From Paenibacillus sp. sptzw28 (lineage in GTDB: Bacteria > Bacillota > Bacilli > Paenibacillales > Paenibacillaceae), in contig NZ_CP080545.1 of the NCBI RefSeq assembly GCF_019550795.1, positions 5,995,501-6,059,500 on the forward strand: 64,000 nucleotides of DNA. Reading direction: 5' to 3'. Positions 27,455-36,307 of the stretch are shown here, one piece after another. The notes under the pieces were generated by a model, which worked only from the letters and a program-made list of their open reading frames with translations, was not told where the DNA came from and ran no database searches. The position numbers and the translations under genes are program-made. The first letter of the stretch is position 1; every line of letters begins with the position of its first letter.

Positions 27455-27792
27455 CCAAACACTCGAACAGCTACAAAAACAGTTTGAAGATCACACTATA
27501 CTTAAAGCTGTGGTTGGCGACGCTATCATTGGTTCCGTAAGGGCGAATTACGCAGACGGTACATGCTACATAGGCAAGCTCATGGTTAATCAAAAGCAGC
27601 AAATAAAGGAATAGGCAAAATGTTAATGAATGCAATTGAAGGGAATTTTCCGAAAGCCCGTTATGAATTGTTACTGGTAGTAAAAGTGCAAAGAATATCG
27701 CCATATATGAAAAATTAGGATATAAAGCTTTTAAAGAACGTTTGATTACCCCTGATTTCAGACTTTTCTATCTTGAAAGAATTCGCTGCTGA
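27455..27792 (+). pseudogene. GNAT-family N-acetyltransferase, broken by two frameshifts
   Basis: Three frames in succession spell one acetyltransferase: LEQLQKQFEDHTILKAVVGD and IIGSVRANYADGTCYIGKLM, then GIGKMLMNAIEGNFPKARYE (the acetyl-CoA loop), then TGSKSAKNIAIYEKLGYKAF ending at TGA 27790-27792. The shifts fall near 27600 and 27670. The N-terminal part is missing. AT-richer than its neighbours. Confidence 0.75.
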
Positions 27793-27897
27793 GCTAACGG
27801 AGCTCGCCTTTTGAGATTAAGTTCGAAATGTACAAACTGTAAGACAGTTTGGGTTATGGGAAAGCCTGAAAATGCCAACAATGCGGAGGCGATATCT

Positions 27898-28272
27898 GTG
27901 CAAATTAACATGAGCTATCAATACATACCCGTAAGCAATCTTCAACAGTCAGCGGAGTGGTTCTCGGAACATCTGGGCTTTACACTAGCTGTAGAAGACC
28001 CTATTTGTCTGGAATTAAGAACGGAAACAGGAGTGAGAATATTCTTAATTCCAAACGACGAAGGCAGAGTTACATCGCATATGAATTACTCAAATGGTGT
28101 TCAAGCGACATATGGGTTTACTGTGTCCGATGATATTCCCTCACTTTACCAACAATTCAAAGATAAAGGTATCAAGGTTGGTAAATTAACCGACTATCAA
28201 GGATTGTCGTTTAAGTTTTACGACCCCGATGGAAATGCAATTGAGCTTTGGGGAGATTATCCTGAAGTTTAA
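27898..28272 (+). CDS. VOC-superfamily (glyoxalase/bleomycin-resistance-like) protein
   Basis: A 124-residue vicinal-oxygen-chelate fold protein with two beta-alpha-beta-beta-beta modules (YIPVSNLQQSAEWFSEHLGF; LSFKFYDPDGNAIELWGDY). The start is taken as GTG 27898, nine nt after GGAGG; the open frame to 27811 includes an unrelated CTNC segment. The metal ligands cannot be fully assigned and the substrate is unknown. It lies directly after the GNAT pseudogene and has a strong terminator. Confidence 0.8.
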   Translation: MQINMSYQYIPVSNLQQSAEWFSEHLGFTLAVEDPICLELRTETGVRIFLIPNDEGRVTSHMNYSNGVQATYGFTVSDDIPSLYQQFKDKGIKVGKLTDYQGLSFKFYDPDGNAIELWGDYPEV

Positions 28273-28296
28273 ACTGGTCGTCTTTGAACATGAGAA

Positions 28297-28695
28297 TCAA
28301 AAAACCCTCCCTTCAAGCAAGAAGTCGGGAGGGTTTTTTGAGGCGTTTGATCTTTCAGCATCATGCTGTGACTGATTTAATATAACGCGCTCGCGCGACT
28401 GCTTAGCGCTATAATAGTTTTCCGCTCTGGAACTCAGATAACCTGCGCTTTTTCCTTGCTCTAGCATCTCTTTGTTCCAATCAGTCAACTGCATCCCTGC
28501 AACCGTCTCCGGATCGGTTCTGCCGGGGACTCCTTCTGAGTCCGGCAACGTATAAAGTGTTGCTCGCGTGATATCAGAGGCGACGTGGTCTCGCCTCAGT
28601 TCTTCAAAGAGCTTATCGTTTACCACCAGCAGTTTATTGCCCGAATTTCGGTCAGCTTCTTCTATGTAACGGCACTGACGCTGCTGATGCAGCAT
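28297..28695 (-). CDS. Doubtful hypothetical protein
   Basis: An open frame of 132 codons with protein-like composition (SDITRATLYTLPDSEGVPG; SAGYLSSRAENYYSAKQSRE), open upstream to a TAA near 28731. No good ribosome site precedes the ATG, and its last 12 codons lie in the bidirectional terminator hairpin. No family recognised. It may be a decayed gene or chance. Confidence 0.3.
   Translation of the reverse strand: MLHQQRQCRYIEEADRNSGNKLLVVNDKLFEELRRDHVASDITRATLYTLPDSEGVPGRTDPETVAGMQLTDWNKEMLEQGKSAGYLSSRAENYYSAKQSRERVILNQSQHDAERSNASKNPPDFLLEGRVF
28299..28339. terminator. Bidirectional rho-independent terminator
   Basis: Stem AACCCTCCC (28303-28311) / GGGAGGGTT (28327-28335), flanked by A6 on the left and T6 on the right, so it can act on both strands. 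Confidence 0.85.
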
Positions 28696-28750
28696 GAGCC
28701 GATTCAGCGGCTGTTTACGCCGCTTGGCAGCTTAGGCCGAATGGCTAGTA

Positions 28751-28786
28751 GAGAAAAGAAGCCCAAGCGGATCCGCTTGGGCTTCT
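28751..28786 (-). terminator. Rho-independent terminator of the kimA-like gene
   Basis: A 30-bp perfect palindrome (28757-28786, arm AGAAGCCCAAGCGG) followed on the minus strand by TTTTCTC, just past the transporter stop. Confidence 0.75.
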
Positions 28787-28802
28787 TCCTTCCTATTGGG
28801 CA

Positions 28803-30635
28803 TTAGTCTTGTAAATGAAACGGAACAGTGGCGACGACAACATCCTTGCGGGCCAGTAGCAGGGAACGAATCCGTAAAGCGGATTGGTTATGCAGCAGCT
28901 TATGCCACCACTTATGAGTGATAAATTGCGGGAGCAGCACGGTAATGACATGATTCTTGTCGTAATGATTGTCAATTCGGTCAATAAACTCAAGAAGCGG
29001 CCGGGATATCGTGCGATACCGTGAGACAAATACGACCAGCCGTACACCCGGATCCCACTGCTCCCACTTCTCCTCCATCTTCTTGGCCTCCTCCTCGGAG
29101 AAAGCTACATAGAAGGCTGCGATATTCGGCGTCAGGGTTTTGGCATACGCGATGGTGGATGCTACAACTTGATGAATGCCGGCAACGGGTATGATGACGA
29201 CCGTTTCTTTTTTCACTAAGGGCTGGTCCATGTCCAGCTTCAGCTGCTTCGCTACATTCTCGTAGTGCTTGCTTATTTTGGTGATAACATAGAGCAGTAC
29301 GGGCGTCAATATGACGACCAGCCACGCGCCTTCCGTGAACTTCGTTATACTGAAGATGATAACGACGACGAAGGTGACTAGAGCGCCGAACCCGTTAATG
29401 ATCAGCTTCTTCACCCAGTTATGATTGCGTTCCCTGTACCATTTCAATACAAGTCCGACCTGGGACAAGGTAAACGACAAGAACACGCCGATGGCATAGA
29501 GAGGAATAAGCAGATCGGTTTGCCCCTGGAAAATAATAATCAGGCCGGTCGACAGAAGCCCTAATGTAATAATGCCGTAATTGAAAGCCAGACGGTCTCC
29601 GCGGTTGCTGAACATGCGCGGAAAATTCTTATCCTGCGCCATGATCGAGGACAGGATCGGAAATCCGTTGAAGCTGGTATTGGCGGCAAGTATCAGAATC
29701 AGCATCGTTGAAAGCTGAATAAGCAGATACATTCCTCCGCGGCCAAATGCGGTTTGCGCTACCATCGACAGTACGGTACTCGTTCCCGTAGGGTCGGGTT
29801 GGATGTTATAGGCCAGTGCAACAACGGTTACCCCGCCGAAAATGACGGCGAGCAATAATCCGAGCGTAACCATTGTCCGCTTCGCATTCTGCGCGGAAGG
29901 AGTCCGAAAGTGCGGCACGGCATTGGAAATCGCTTCGATTCCCGTTACGGCCGAGCAGCCGGACGAGAATGCTTTAAGCAATACAAACCATGTCAACCCT
30001 GTTGGAATGGCGGTCGGGAACGTAACGGCCTGGTTAATATCGCTTGCGCCGGTAATCCAATCGAACAAGCCTTTTCCGACGAGCGACAGCATGCAGAAGA
30101 TGAACAAATAAGTGGGAAGGGCGAAGACACTCCCCGATTCCGACGTTCCCCGCAGGTTCATCCATACCATAAACCAGATGAATATAATCCCTATCGGAAC
30201 CACATCCGGCGCTAGAGCCGGGTAGGCCGAGGTAAGAGCCAGAACTCCGGCGGATATCGACACGGCTACGGTTAAAGTATAGTCAATAAGCAGCGATACA
30301 CCCGCTAAACGCCCCCATGTCATCCCCAGATTCTCTTTTGCCACCATATAGGCGCCTCCCCCTTGAGGGTAGGCCTCAATAACCTGCCGGTAGCTTAAGA
30401 TTAAAGTTCCGATTAATAGAATAATGGCCAGAGCGACGGGTAAAGAAAAGGAAAATGCGAATGCTCCGACGGTCGCGAGTTCAAGAAGGATCTGCTCGGT
30501 TCCATATGCGACGGACGACAGGGCATCGGAAGATAATATCGGCAATGCCTTCCACATCGGCATCTTTTCGGCTTCCGCCTCGCTTGATTTGAGCGGTCGG
30601 CCGAGAAAAAGCCGTCTTAAAGCGTTGGTTGTCAT
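28803..30635 (-). CDS. kimA: KimA-like high-affinity potassium importer (APC/KUP superfamily)
   Basis: A 610-residue membrane protein with about 12 transmembrane helices (residues 30-440) and a C-terminal cytosolic domain (about 460-610) as in KimA (YdaO). The conserved N-terminal pattern ALPILSSDALSSVAYGTEQI and the YRQVIEAYPQGGGAY motif match KimA-type K+/H+ symporters. ATG 30635 has GGAGG 9 nt upstream. A ydaO-type c-di-AMP riboswitch lies in the leader, which strongly supports the assignment: high c-di-AMP would shut down K+ import. It is monocistronic. Confidence 0.9.
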   Translation of the reverse strand: MTTNALRRLFLGRPLKSSEAEAEKMPMWKALPILSSDALSSVAYGTEQILLELATVGAFAFSFSLPVALAIILLIGTLILSYRQVIEAYPQGGGAYMVAKENLGMTWGRLAGVSLLIDYTLTVAVSISAGVLALTSAYPALAPDVVPIGIIFIWFMVWMNLRGTSESGSVFALPTYLFIFCMLSLVGKGLFDWITGASDINQAVTFPTAIPTGLTWFVLLKAFSSGCSAVTGIEAISNAVPHFRTPSAQNAKRTMVTLGLLLAVIFGGVTVVALAYNIQPDPTGTSTVLSMVAQTAFGRGGMYLLIQLSTMLILILAANTSFNGFPILSSIMAQDKNFPRMFSNRGDRLAFNYGIITLGLLSTGLIIIFQGQTDLLIPLYAIGVFLSFTLSQVGLVLKWYRERNHNWVKKLIINGFGALVTFVVVIIFSITKFTEGAWLVVILTPVLLYVITKISKHYENVAKQLKLDMDQPLVKKETVVIIPVAGIHQVVASTIAYAKTLTPNIAAFYVAFSEEEAKKMEEKWEQWDPGVRLVVFVSRYRTISRPLLEFIDRIDNHYDKNHVITVLLPQFITHKWWHKLLHNQSALRIRSLLLARKDVVVATVPFHLQD

Positions 30636-30789
30636 CACTTTTTACCTCCACAACTTAACAACATGACTAGCTGCAGGATTCGCATTCACGTAAACTTTCA
30701 AGAATTGGGACGGCAAATAACCGTGGAATATGATCCCTCCTCACGGCTTCCTCAAACATCAACAAACAACCATGCGCAAAAAAGCATAC

Positions 30790-30940
30790 CGGTACCTCCC
30801 TCTTGACGCTTACGAGGTTAGCTGTCGGATTCGGGCGTGAGAGTCGCCTTACATGTGCAAGACACATGATTCACCCCTGCAGGAAAAAGCAATTTCCCGC
30901 GATGGTTCCCCCGCTTCCAATCAGGAATTCAGCGATTTAA
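30790..30940 (-). ncRNA. c-di-AMP (ydaO/yuaA-type) riboswitch
   Basis: Reading the minus strand the leader shows, in order, AATCGCTGAATTCC, GCGGGGGAACCA, GGGGTGAATC, GGCGACTCTCACGCC, CCGAATCCGACAGCTAACCT, CGTAAGCGTC and AGAGGGAGG. These are the conserved blocks of the ydaO aptamer in the correct order. A CTTTTTT run follows (about 30775) as part of a possible terminator platform. It lies between the predicted promoter and the kimA-like gene. Confidence 0.9.
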
Positions 30941-30960
30941 CAATACAACTTATGAGATGA

Positions 30961-30989
30961 ATCATACTCCTCATAAAAAGCAATTGCAA
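30961..30989 (-). promoter_or_regulatory. Predicted SigA promoter of the riboswitch-kimA transcript
   Basis: TTGCAA (30984-30989) and TATGAT (30961-30966) on the minus strand, spacing 17 bp, about 20 bp upstream of the aptamer. Confidence 0.65.
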
Positions 30990-31187
30990 AGAACAATTGG
31001 TGAACATTCTCAGCCCATCCCTATTACCCCCTATTCCGCACAAATTAACTTGGCAGATATATGCTTCGACCCGGGTCCAGTCAGCAAACCCGACTTAAGG
31101 ATGGTGAAAGATACACCCCTTGACGGTGCCGCCTGCCTGCGAACCCGGATACAATAAACTTGCAAATGTCGATCAGGGGGATTGGTT

Positions 31188-33311
31188 ATGTATACCTTAA
31201 GCTTTAATTTAGAGATGATTTCGCTATTGTTTCTGGTTTTGTTCGCCTGGATCGGGGGAAGAAAAGCTTCCCGCCTTTCTTTCATCGACGCTGCCGAATC
31301 GGCACGCCGCAGACCGCGCAAGCTGCTTTCTTGGGCCGTATACGTCACATTAACCGCCGCTCTTGCTGCGGGAGCGAATATATTCATGGCCTACTCTCTT
31401 GCTTATGAGCCCCTTTTCTGGATCGACCGGCTGCTGCTGCACCTACCGCTAATTATCTTTCCCGTCATCGCGGTCTGGGCTCTGTCCATTCCCAAGCTGC
31501 AGCGGCTGCGACGTCTGGAGGCAAGCGCTGCAGCCGGAGACTGGTTAGCTTTCGAATGGACACTGCACGCAAGCAATCCGGCGCTGGCCGCACCTTTCAA
31601 ATGGACGATGTGGGGCGGGCTGGCCGCGTTCTTTTTCAACTTCCGGCCGCCGTTTCCGTTCGAATGGGGTGGTGCCGGCATCCCGGTTCTGATCTTTCTC
31701 ACTCTGTGCGGATGGAGCTGGTTCGTTCTTGCCAGACGTTCTGAGGCTTTAAGACAGGCCGGCGTACGTATCGCTCTTCGTCCGTTGTGGCAGCGTCTGC
31801 TGCGCCGGACGGCAACACTCACCGTCGTGGCTGCCATTACGGCGGTTCCATTCACTCTCGCGATGCAGAACAGCCGCCTTCCGGATTCGCTTGATATGAT
31901 GAGCGGACCGGTTGATTACGGGAACGGCGCGGCTCCATCGGTACATGCCGGGCATTCGGCGCACGGAGGACATCCCGTTGATTCCGAAGACGAACCCGCA
32001 GTTGCGGCGCTATCGGTTGCCTCGCTTACCGGGCCCCGCGATGGTAAACCCGACCGCAGCATTACCTTGACCGCCGAGCGGAAAACGGTGAAGCTCAGCT
32101 CAGGCAAAGCGGTCGACGCTTGGACCTATAATGGTCAAATCCCAGGCCCGGAGCTTCGGTTCAAAGAAGGGGAACTGGTAGAGGTGACGCTCGTCAACAA
32201 AGATATCGAGGATGGCGCAACGATCCATTGGCATGGTCTGGACGTGCCGAATGCCGAGGACGGCGTAGCGGGTCTTACTCAGGATGCCGTCATGCCCGGG
32301 AAATCGCACACATACCGGTTTCGTGCGGAGCAGGTCGGCACCTTCTGGTACCACTCCCATCAGAATTCAAAGGAAGCGGTGAGCAAAGGTTTGTTTGGAG
32401 CGCTGGTCGTGGAGCCTGCAGATTCGGACGGCGATCAAAGCGAGGATATTACCGTTATCACTCACAACTGGGAGGGGGCGAGCATGACGATTGGCAGCTT
32501 TGATACTGTGCAGAAGAAGAACGTCGCACCCGGCACTCCGGTCCGAATGCGTTTGATCAATACCGACGACTGGGTGCGTCAGATATACGACCTGGCCGGT
32601 ACGCCGTTTCGTGTAGCCGCTATTGACGGAACCGAATTGAATGAACCAGGAGAGCTGGAAAATGCGCGCCTCGTCCTTACGACCGGCGGCCGATATGATC
32701 TTACCTTTGTAATGCCTGAACATCCGGTATACTTGAGTGCCGGACACGGCGGTTCGATAGGCATGCTCCTTAGCCCAAACGGAGAAGGAGCCATTCCCGA
32801 AATCAAGCCCGTTTCCACATTTGATCCGCTCCATTACGGGCGTCCGGAGCGAGTTCACTTCGGGCCCGACTCTACGTATGACCAGGAATTTACGATGGTG
32901 ATCGATAATAAGGTCGGTTTTTTCGACGGACAGTTCGATATGCTATATACGCTGGGCGGTGAAGTTTTCCCGAACACTCCTTCGCTTATGGTGCAGGAAG
33001 GCGAGCTGATCAAGACGACGATTATTAACCGGAGCGCTGTAGATCACCCGATGCATTTGCACGGCCATCATGTACTGGTCTTGTCCCGCAATGGGAAAGA
33101 CGCCACGGGTTCGCCTTGGTGGTCGGATACGCTCGACGTACAGCCGGGTGACAGGTATGAGGTCGCCTTCGCCGCTGACAATCCCGGCTTGTGGATGGAT
33201 CACTGCCACAATCTGCAGCATGCTGCCATTGGCATGACGATGCATTTGATGTACGAAGGCGTGAGTACGCCTTACCAGATTGGACGCGACTCCGGCAATC
33301 ATCCGGAATAA
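31188..33311 (+). CDS. Membrane-anchored multicopper oxidase
   Basis: 707 residues. The N-terminal 230 contain four or five membrane helices (LEMISLLFLVLFAWIGG and others). A His-rich loop (HAGHSAHGGH, about 260) leads to a laccase-like oxidase domain from about 285. Copper sites: IHWHG near 346, WYHSH near 385, HPMHLHGHH near 620 and HCHNLQHAAIGM near 671. So T1 and the T2/T3 cluster are complete, with Met as axial ligand. ATG 31188 follows CAGGGGG. Likely role: extracytoplasmic copper(I), phenol or metal oxidation. A GC-rich hairpin follows. Confidence 0.9.
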   Translation: MYTLSFNLEMISLLFLVLFAWIGGRKASRLSFIDAAESARRRPRKLLSWAVYVTLTAALAAGANIFMAYSLAYEPLFWIDRLLLHLPLIIFPVIAVWALSIPKLQRLRRLEASAAAGDWLAFEWTLHASNPALAAPFKWTMWGGLAAFFFNFRPPFPFEWGGAGIPVLIFLTLCGWSWFVLARRSEALRQAGVRIALRPLWQRLLRRTATLTVVAAITAVPFTLAMQNSRLPDSLDMMSGPVDYGNGAAPSVHAGHSAHGGHPVDSEDEPAVAALSVASLTGPRDGKPDRSITLTAERKTVKLSSGKAVDAWTYNGQIPGPELRFKEGELVEVTLVNKDIEDGATIHWHGLDVPNAEDGVAGLTQDAVMPGKSHTYRFRAEQVGTFWYHSHQNSKEAVSKGLFGALVVEPADSDGDQSEDITVITHNWEGASMTIGSFDTVQKKNVAPGTPVRMRLINTDDWVRQIYDLAGTPFRVAAIDGTELNEPGELENARLVLTTGGRYDLTFVMPEHPVYLSAGHGGSIGMLLSPNGEGAIPEIKPVSTFDPLHYGRPERVHFGPDSTYDQEFTMVIDNKVGFFDGQFDMLYTLGGEVFPNTPSLMVQEGELIKTTIINRSAVDHPMHLHGHHVLVLSRNGKDATGSPWWSDTLDVQPGDRYEVAFAADNPGLWMDHCHNLQHAAIGMTMHLMYEGVSTPYQIGRDSGNHPE

Positions 33312-33320
33312 TTGAAAAGG

Positions 33321-33352
33321 GCCGCCCGCCTCCTGCAATGGAGGCGGGCGGC
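33321..33352 (+). terminator. GC-rich hairpin after the multicopper oxidase gene
   Basis: A perfect 13-bp stem GCCGCCCGCCTCC/GGAGGCGGGCGGC with a 6-nt loop, 9 bp past the stop. No T tract, so it may stabilise the 3' end rather than terminate. Confidence 0.55.
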
Positions 33353-33383
33353 GTACCTGTGCCGAAGCGGTGCCTGAAACGGC

Positions 33384-33488
33384 GAGCGTTTATCGCTTGC
33401 CGCTCGATAGTTACGGTTACGACCGTCCTTCGATGCGGGGAGCGTTTATCGCTTGCCGCTCGATAGTTATGGTTACTACCGTCCTTCC
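33384..33488. repeat. 56-bp imperfect tandem duplication
   Basis: Two copies of a unit starting GAGCGTTTATCGCTTGCCGC, at 33384 and 33440 (period 56), agree over about 49 bp with about three differences. Non-coding, between the oxidase hairpin and the DUF2512 gene. Function unknown. Confidence 0.8.
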
Positions 33489-33624
33489 ATCGAACGGACC
33501 AGCTACGCGACTTTCCAGAACTGTGGAGTTTACATGCTTTTTAATAAAATTAACTGCCCGGAGAGATAATGTAAATGCATTAAGATAACTGTTGGCTTCT
33601 TCAAGCAAAGACGGGAGGTTATCG

Positions 33625-33981
33625 TTGACAAGCTTATTATTAAAGATCTTCGTTTGTCCAATCGCCGTAATTGTTTCCGCCTGGATCTTACCAAACGTTC
33701 GATATACAGCTTTGTATCAGCCCATCGTTGTAGGTTTAATATTGGCCGTAGTCGGTACAATGATGGAATACTGGCTTCTAAAGAAAGGTACAGTATCGAC
33801 CAGCACATGGTTGGATTTTGCGGCATCGGTGCTCATTGTGTATTTTGTGTCCAATTGGTTCGCCGGTGCGATGGTCACGTTTTTTGGAGCAATCCTGATA
33901 GGGGCGCTTCTGGCGGTCACCGAGCTCTTCACACATCGTTGGCTCGTACGAAGCGGCAGAACAAGAAAAACGCCGGCATAA
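33625..33981 (+). CDS. DUF2512 (YndM-like) membrane protein
   Basis: A 118-residue protein with four membrane helices, spanning almost the whole chain, and a short basic tail (RWLVRSGRTRKTPA). The pattern VRYTALYQPIVVGLILAVVG is typical of YndM/DUF2512, found in spore formers. TTG 33625 is chosen because GGGAGG lies 6 nt upstream; the open frame reaches back to a TTG at 33592. Function unknown. A single gene. Confidence 0.75.
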   Translation: MTSLLLKIFVCPIAVIVSAWILPNVRYTALYQPIVVGLILAVVGTMMEYWLLKKGTVSTSTWLDFAASVLIVYFVSNWFAGAMVTFFGAILIGALLAVTELFTHRWLVRSGRTRKTPA

Positions 33982-34093
33982 TTTGCCCGGCGCAACAGCG
34001 GGGAGTCAACAACTAAACGCGCAGTGTTTACACGGTTGACCTTGTCGCTGCTTCATCCATTTCGGCGCTTCATGATTCTTCCAAGCCCCTGCC

Positions 34094-34119
34094 AAACCGC
34101 GCTCTTGTGCGGTTTTTTT
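34094..34119 (+). terminator. Rho-independent terminator of the DUF2512 gene
   Basis: Short stem AACCGC/GCGGTT with loop GCTCTTGT followed by TTTTTTT. It overlaps the end of the convergent YeiH-type gene by 2 bp. Confidence 0.75.
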
Positions 34120-35170
34120 ATTTCAGGGGATGCTCCAGAACCGCCCAGGTTAATGCGGATAGAAGAATTGAAGCGATCAACATGGCAGCAAGAGGCCTCA
34201 GAGCTTTCGTCCGAAGGTCCCTAAAGCATACATTTAATCCTAGTCCAACCATTGCCATCATTAATGCAAACGTTGTTACGGCCGATATGCCGTTTATGAG
34301 GGCATCCGGAAGGATAATATGCTTCCCGAGTATGTAGCTGCCGATAAAACTCATGACCATAAATCCAATCAAAAACCAGGGAAATTCAATCTTTGAGCCC
34401 GCTTGAAGCTTTCCTGTCCGTTTCCTCCAGTACATCAGGATCATACAAACAGGAGCAAGCATGAATACCCGGCCAAGCTTGGACAGCAGGGCAACGGCCA
34501 GCGCGTCCTCTCCGGCGGGAGCCGCCGCCAAGGCGACATGTGCAATCTCATGCAAGCTTAATCCGGACCAAATCCCGTATGTAATGTCCGTCAATTCCAT
34601 GTAAGGCCTCAATATCGTATAGGCAATCGCGAAGACGGATCCGACCAGAGCGATAATGCCTGCACTTATGGCCGTCTCTTCATCTTTCGCCTTCAGAATG
34701 GGCGATACGGCGGCAATGGCGGCCGCTCCGCAGACTCCGGTGCCGATCCCGAGCAGAAGCGAAAGGGTGAAATCTGCTTTGAGCCATTTTGCCAGTATTA
34801 AGGTAACCAGAATAGAGAAAATAATAACTCCCGCGTCGCGTACGAGCAGGCCGAGTCCTTCATGGACAACGACTTGGATATTGAGCTTCAAGCCATAGAG
34901 AATAATGGCAAGCCGCAGCAGCATTTTCGATGAAAACTGAATACCGGCGCGGACTCTTTCCGGATATCCGAAAATTTGACGGTAAGCCACAGCAATAATG
35001 ATTGCACAAGCAAGCTGTCCTATATAAATAAATCCCGGTACAGCCATAAGTCCATAGCCCATTAACGCTATAATAAACGTAAAAATGATTCCGCCTGACA
35101 CTGACCCCGCGGATGATGCCACCAGCCGTTCCTTGACGCTGACCGCTGGGCTTTTTGCTCGTGATTCCAT
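34118..35170 (-). CDS. YeiH-family putative sulfate/sulfite exporter
   Basis: A 350-residue integral membrane protein of the UPF0324/YeiH family with about ten helices; GIGTGVCGAAAIAAVSPILK and GLSLHEIAHVALAA are family signatures. Relatives are annotated as sulfate exporters and may release sulfite or sulfate. ATG 35170 has GAGG nine nt upstream; ATG 35185 is possible. It is the last gene of the flavoprotein-SsuABC-like operon, 28 bp after the Mrp gene, which fits disposal of an oxidised sulfur product. The role is inferred from family and position. Confidence 0.85.
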   Translation of the reverse strand: MESRAKSPAVSVKERLVASSAGSVSGGIIFTFIIALMGYGLMAVPGFIYIGQLACAIIIAVAYRQIFGYPERVRAGIQFSSKMLLRLAIILYGLKLNIQVVVHEGLGLLVRDAGVIIFSILVTLILAKWLKADFTLSLLLGIGTGVCGAAAIAAVSPILKAKDEETAISAGIIALVGSVFAIAYTILRPYMELTDITYGIWSGLSLHEIAHVALAAAPAGEDALAVALLSKLGRVFMLAPVCMILMYWRKRTGKLQAGSKIEFPWFLIGFMVMSFIGSYILGKHIILPDALINGISAVTTFALMMAMVGLGLNVCFRDLRTKALRPLAAMLIASILLSALTWAVLEHPLK

Positions 35171-35198
35171 CTCTCTTAACCTCATTAACCTTTCATGT

Positions 35199-36266
35199 TC
35201 AGACTGAAGTAGGCATGGTAATAATCAATTCCCCGGCCAGCTTGCCAAAGAGCTGCCCCGCCTGACTGGACTCATGAAACAGATAAGTACCCTCCATATA
35301 CAATTCCGGACTTTCTTCATAGGAGGGCTCGAGCGGAATGCTGGAAAGCAGCTTCGTATTCAGCTGGCCGGCTAACCGTTCCCCTCCCTTTGTTCCGAAT
35401 ATATGTTTCCTCTTCCCATCGATCATCATGTATGACATATTCTCAACGACGCCTACTACTTCATGCTTGGTTTTTCTCGCTAACTCACCCGCCCTGACTG
35501 CTACATGAAGCGCATTGATATGAGGTGTCGTCACGATAATCTCCTTGCTTTGCGGCAGGATGGCATGCAGATCCAAAGGAACGTCCCCTGTCCCCGGAGG
35601 CAGATCTATCAACATGTAGTCCAGGTCGCCCCATTTCACGAGAGTAAAAAAAGTCCGCAGCATTTTGCCCAATTGAGGACCTCGCCAAACAACCGGAGCA
35701 TTGTCTTCGCTGAAAAAACCCATTGAAGCGACCTTCACCCCGGATGCCTCAACAGGAATGATCATTTCTCCGTCCAATGAAGGACGCTCCCGTATTCCCA
35801 TTATCGCGGGTATGCTGTAGCCGTATATATCCGCGTCCAGCAGGCCGACCTTCTTCCCCTTTCCCGCCAGCGCTCTCGCCAAATTAGCCGTTACCGTCGA
35901 TTTGCCGACACCGCCCTTGCCGCTGGCGATGGTGAGAAAGATCGTATCCTTGCCAGGAACAGGCACAGGCTCCGCCGGCGTTTTGTGCATGGTCCCAATG
36001 TGCGGCGGACCGGGACGTTCGCGGACGACCGGCGCTCTGAACCGGATGTGAACGCGGTCTATGCCCATCCCCAGCAATGCGCTTGAGGCCTCTTCCCTGA
36101 TCCGGCCGACGGCAGCCTCATTGGAATCGGACATCGCCATCGTCATATATACATCCTTTTCTTTAATCACCACGTCCGTCACCAAATTCAGCTCCGTCAT
36201 GCTGCGTTTCGATTCCGGTTCCACCAGGTGGCCCAAAGCATCCAATACGGCTTGTTTCGATAACAT
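35199..36266 (-). CDS. Mrp/NBP35-family Fe-S carrier-type P-loop ATPase
   Basis: 355 residues: an N-terminal DUF59/MIP18-like domain (about 1-85, SKQAVLDALGHLVEPESKRS), then the ParA-type ATPase with deviant Walker A GKGGVGKS at 116-123, DADIYGYSIP and DLPPGTGD. The CPxC cluster-binding motif expected after VENMSY is absent (VENMSYMMIDGKRKHIFG). ATG 36266 gives a natural DUF59 start; the frame extends to 36299. Mrp proteins load Fe-S clusters into targets, and the operon encodes a 2x[4Fe-4S] ferredoxin. Loss of the cysteines raises the question whether it is still a carrier. Confidence 0.85.
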   Translation of the reverse strand: MLSKQAVLDALGHLVEPESKRSMTELNLVTDVVIKEKDVYMTMAMSDSNEAAVGRIREEASSALLGMGIDRVHIRFRAPVVRERPGPPHIGTMHKTPAEPVPVPGKDTIFLTIASGKGGVGKSTVTANLARALAGKGKKVGLLDADIYGYSIPAIMGIRERPSLDGEMIIPVEASGVKVASMGFFSEDNAPVVWRGPQLGKMLRTFFTLVKWGDLDYMLIDLPPGTGDVPLDLHAILPQSKEIIVTTPHINALHVAVRAGELARKTKHEVVGVVENMSYMMIDGKRKHIFGTKGGERLAGQLNTKLLSSIPLEPSYEESPELYMEGTYLFHESSQAGQLFGKLAGELIITMPTSV

Positions 36267-36307
36267 TGCGGCACCCCATTCCTCCCGAATGTCCTTCATT
36301 CTCTGTG

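Noticed and set aside
30667..30867. 66-codon frame in the kimA leader
   Set aside because: It lies across the c-di-AMP aptamer; its composition follows the RNA element and it has no ribosome site.
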